A stretch of 64,000 nt of DNA from Asterias amurensis. Taxonomy: Eukaryota > Echinodermata > Asteroidea > Forcipulatida > Asteriidae. Both the position numbers and the translations under genes were made by a program. How positions within the stretch are numbered: the first letter of the stretch is position 1; every line of letters starts with the position of its first letter. Positions 61,601 to 64,000 of the stretch are shown piece after piece. Location: positions 19,144,501 to 19,208,500 of the forward strand of contig NC_092660.1 of assembly GCF_032118995.1 (NCBI RefSeq). The letters run 5' to 3'. The notes below the pieces were generated by a model. The model made no database searches. It was not told the origin of the DNA and saw only the letters and a program-made list of their open reading frames with translations.

Positions 61601-63309
61601 TAAAATCTCTTTAAAGAGGAGTTTTAGCTCTGAGAAGAATAGGTTGTTCCCAGAGCCAACACTTCTAAAAGAGATTTTACACATGGTTGTACTGCAATTT
61701 TACAATTTATAGTTACTTCACATTCTAAAGATAAGATAAACAGGGCTCGCCCTTAACATTAGCCTCTGTATAGTCTAGTAAAAAAATGTGTATGGTCTGA
61801 TTTTTGTGTCTTGTGTTTCCCTTGCTTTTTATTTATGCAATCAATAGTTTGTGGCCTGGCGTTTCGACCCTAGTAAAGTCTTTCTCGGAAATTATCAAAG
61901 ACTAAACAAATGCAAGGGTAGGAGTGTCGGACTACAAACTATTTTTTAATTTGAAGTGTGTTTTGTCTTTTTAATTGCCATGTACTTTTCTCTGTGATGT
62001 TTTCATCGTCAATTTGCATTTCATGCTGTATTTTTGGGGGTATGTACTGAGATTTGTGTATGTATTGTGATGCCGGAATGAATTATTTCAATTCTTATTA
62101 AAGCATTCTTCAAGGGTCGAAAGGTCGGGCCATTAACTATTTGTTTTGCATTTATACCATAGGTTCTTTAAGTCCTGCGTTGCTTTGTCTACTTTTTAGG
62201 TCTTTTATAGTTGTTTTGTGATATGTGGGATCTTTTGTGCTGCATGTTTATGCCCTTTCTTGCCTTAATATTTTCCTGGCTTTTGGGAAAGATTTGGGAG
62301 GCATTAACGCCTTTTGGTGACAGTTAATATAAATGTAACTTTTATGCTCTCCTGGGCATCCCACTATTGTTTAACTTTAAAAGTTTTTATTATATTTTTA
62401 ATGTGTGCATATGTACTTGTGAATGTTTTGCCCGAATAAATATGATTAAATTATTATTTAGTTGGTAAGCAGTTTGCAATAAACAGCTAACTCTATTTTA
62501 TCGATTGGTATACCTCATTCAGAAAAAGGAGCTGATCATTATGGTCGGCTTTCCTGCATCGGGAAAGAGCACCATCGTTAAGAAATACCTCGTACCCCAC
62601 GGTTACACTCACGTCAACAGAGACACCCTCCAGACACAAGCAAAGTGTATCCAAGCAACAAAAGAAGCTATAAAAGGAGGAAAGAATGTGGTCATAGATA
62701 ACACCAATCCATCAGCAGTTGCCAGGGCTGACTACATCAAGCTTGCCACGGACTCCAGTAAGATATTGATAACAAGTTTTACTTTATTTAGGGATACCAA
62801 ATAGTAAACCACAAGGGAACTGATTGGGAACATTTTACATGATTTGAGGTTGAACCATAGAGCTCTATGGAATGAACAAAAAAACATTGACTAGAGTGGG
62901 ATTTGAATCAATGACCTCCAGATTAACGTGCCCTGCTATCTAGCCATAATTTGTAAGAGGAGATCTTGCAAATAAATTGTATAATTTGTTGGTCTTGATC
63001 AACAATTTGTATAATTTGTAGTTAACTTGTAATTCCTTCTATTTATGTCTTTGCTGCGTAGAATACAAAGTGCGTTGTTTCGTCATGGATACGTCAAGAG
63101 AGCTAGCAAATCACTTGAACTTCATGAGGCAGACACAAACTGACGGCAAAGTACGTCGCGTCCCAAAAGTGGGCTTCAATGTCTACAAGAAGAACTTCAA
63201 AAAGCCGGTCAAATCGGAAGGTTTCGTTGAAATTGTAAAGATACCATTCCAGCCTGTATTTAAGAGCGACAAGGACAAAGCACTGTTTCAGCAATGGACT
63301 TGTGAATAA
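58684..63309 (+). CDS. PNKP: Bifunctional polynucleotide phosphatase/kinase, 5 exons
   Basis: DNA repair enzyme that removes 3'-phosphates and adds 5'-phosphates at strand breaks. Exons: 58684-58924, 59783-59964, 61147-61482, 62523-62757, 63062-63309; 413 residues. A basic, nuclear-signal-like start (MPKRKSSRAADATAAKKAK) leads into the HAD phosphatase domain: FDLDMTL (Asp64, Asp66), ITNQRG, FRKPGTKMWD, YYVGDAAGR. The kinase follows, with P-loop GFPASGKS (262-269), HVNRDTL, DNTNPS and a C-terminal IPFQP. The FHA domain that opens human PNKP (521 residues) is absent, and there is no room for it before LRRC40. An in-frame ATG at 58528 would add 52 residues rich in Arg/Lys and without acidic residues; which start is used is unresolved. 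The exon 1 donor is GTTCAA, a weak site. Confidence 0.93.
59090..59231. repeat. Fold-back element with AAGTGGTGGCGCCATACGG arms
   Basis: Left arm TTTCCGTATGACGCCACCAC, right arm GTGGTGGCGCCATACGGAAA, unique centre. A half copy is at 11918-11998. In PNKP intron 1. Confidence 0.75.
59980..60360 (+). repeat. Dispersed repeat with internal triplication
   Basis: Relative of 29450-29790. Within it, 60207-60330 repeats a block of about 45 bp (CCCACTTCAGCTACAATGGC) three times. Starts 16 bp after the PNKP exon 2 donor. Confidence 0.65.
60505..60797 (+). mobile_element. Partial TTAA element (A) with a SINE inserted in it
   Basis: Element A sequence (GCAACAAGGGTGTTTTTTTT, TGCAACTTCAATGACC) breaks at 60665 and resumes at 60766 (TACTGGTCTTTGACAATTAC). 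The insert 60666-60765 is the 3' part of the class I SINE, and ATACTGGT at both sides is its target duplication. Confidence 0.78.
60797..60925. repeat. Single TTTCACAAAGAGTAAGGACTAG fold-back
   Basis: TCTATTTCACAAAGAGTAAG at left, ACTCTTTGTGCAATCCACCC at right; single copy of the family arrayed in CLPP intron 4. Confidence 0.7.
61548..61692. repeat. Hairpin in PNKP intron 3
   Basis: GTACAACCATCTG...GTAAAATCTCTTTAAAG paired with AAAGAGATTTTACACATGGTTGTAC-like right arm (61667-61692). Confidence 0.65.
61850..62135. repeat. Fragment with Penelope-like terminal motifs in inverted pair
   Basis: GTGGCCTGGCGTTTCGACCC (61851) and, in the other orientation, AGGGTCGAAAGGTCGGGCC (about 62112) frame 280 bp. 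The GGGTCGAAACGTC phrase is common at the ends of Penelope-like elements, as far as I recall; decayed and tentative. Confidence 0.35.
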
Positions 63310-64000
63310 GTAATAACTAGTTTGACAATATCCGGAGACGGATGACAGGAAGAAATGTAATACTCTGCAATATATTCTAGAGTTTTCATTACAAATGCAC
63401 TTACAATTGAACTTTTGTATTTGTGCATTTCATTGTAATACAAAAGGTTTATTTTTAGAGGAAACGTTCAATTTTGAATCAAATAAATAGAAAATGTTTT
63501 TAACTCAATGTATAAGTATATTTGAAAAGAAGTTATAAGAAATCCAAGTTAAATATATGTATAGTAGATTTTATCTTTTTTATATGCAGCAGTACATATT
63601 GGGCCAGATAAATAAAAACTAGCATTTGCTTTTACTAGTCTTTTACTTAAATCCTTATAAATAAAAGTAAGGCTTAATATTGCTAGTAATTGGTCGAACT
63701 AGTAGGTAAAATCAATGCTTGAGGGACTCTTCTTATTGAGATGTAAATAAAACCAACATTTTACTATTATCTGATAGTTTCACAAGATACTGGGTCGTAT
63801 AAAGGCCAGCATTAACAAAATGTCGATAAGTTTAAGATCAGGCATGAGAATTTGCTCAAATCTCTATAAATAACCTTTTACTGGAAAAACACCATTTACT
63901 TGAACGGATTAGTAAGTGGTCGGAGAAAAGCACAATAGCGGGGTATTCAGGAGTATAACAATAGAGGCATGGACTCGCTGATCAAAAGCGATTAACTGAA
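63310..64000 (+). other. PNKP 3' untranslated region and flank
   Basis: AATAAA at 63482-63487 is a likely polyadenylation signal. Beyond it the sequence is AT-rich, with no gene or repeat recognised up to the window edge. Confidence 0.5.

Overview
The window is animal nuclear DNA. It is AT-rich, every gene is split by GT-AG introns, and the non-coding space is packed with short interspersed repeats. The encoded proteins align closely with vertebrate orthologues. The repeat set (tRNA-derived SINEs with ATT tails, many fold-back elements at TTAA targets, old CR1/L2-like LINE ends) suggests a marine invertebrate deuterostome, most likely an echinoderm. The species call is inference; the gene calls rest on translated exons.

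Layout, left to right: (1) calreticulin, + strand, exons 2-9 at 243-8459, first exon outside the window; (2) TRAPPC13, + strand, 11 exons, 11771-23296; (3) SGTA, - strand, 9 exons, 36557-28902; (4) mitochondrial CLPP, + strand, 7 exons, 37897-43996; (5) LRRC40, - strand, 13 exons, 58170-47947; (6) PNKP, + strand, 5 exons, 58684 (or 58528) to 63309. All splice phases were checked and join without a break. SGTA/CLPP and LRRC40/PNKP are head-to-head pairs; TRAPPC13/SGTA and CLPP/LRRC40 are tail-to-tail. The genes do not form one pathway. They cover ER folding (calreticulin), ER-Golgi trafficking (TRAPPC13), tail-anchored protein triage (SGTA), mitochondrial proteolysis (CLPP), a leucine-rich-repeat scaffold (LRRC40) and DNA end repair (PNKP).

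The most notable find is that the calreticulin gene is a snoRNA host. Six box C/D snoRNA-like sequences lie in its introns, one per intron in introns 3-6 (types 1,2,1,2 in alternation), then a third type in intron 7 that is copied, with its downstream exon, into intron 8. Types 1 and 2 share a D-prime guide complementary to a conserved 28S rRNA segment. The copied exon 8 now ends in a stop and is split by an insertion.

The remaining sequence is mostly mobile DNA. At least six kinds of TTAA-flanked inverted-repeat elements occur, one of them a near-perfect 390-bp hairpin in three copies of exactly equal length. There are also palindromic elements with 8-bp target duplications, a fold-back family ending in GGGCCCAATTTCATAGAGCT-like termini, tRNA-derived SINEs, 5'-truncated LINE ends, and a 785-bp array of palindromes in a CLPP intron. 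Several are nested inside one another. No retroviral or other capsid-bearing element was recognised.
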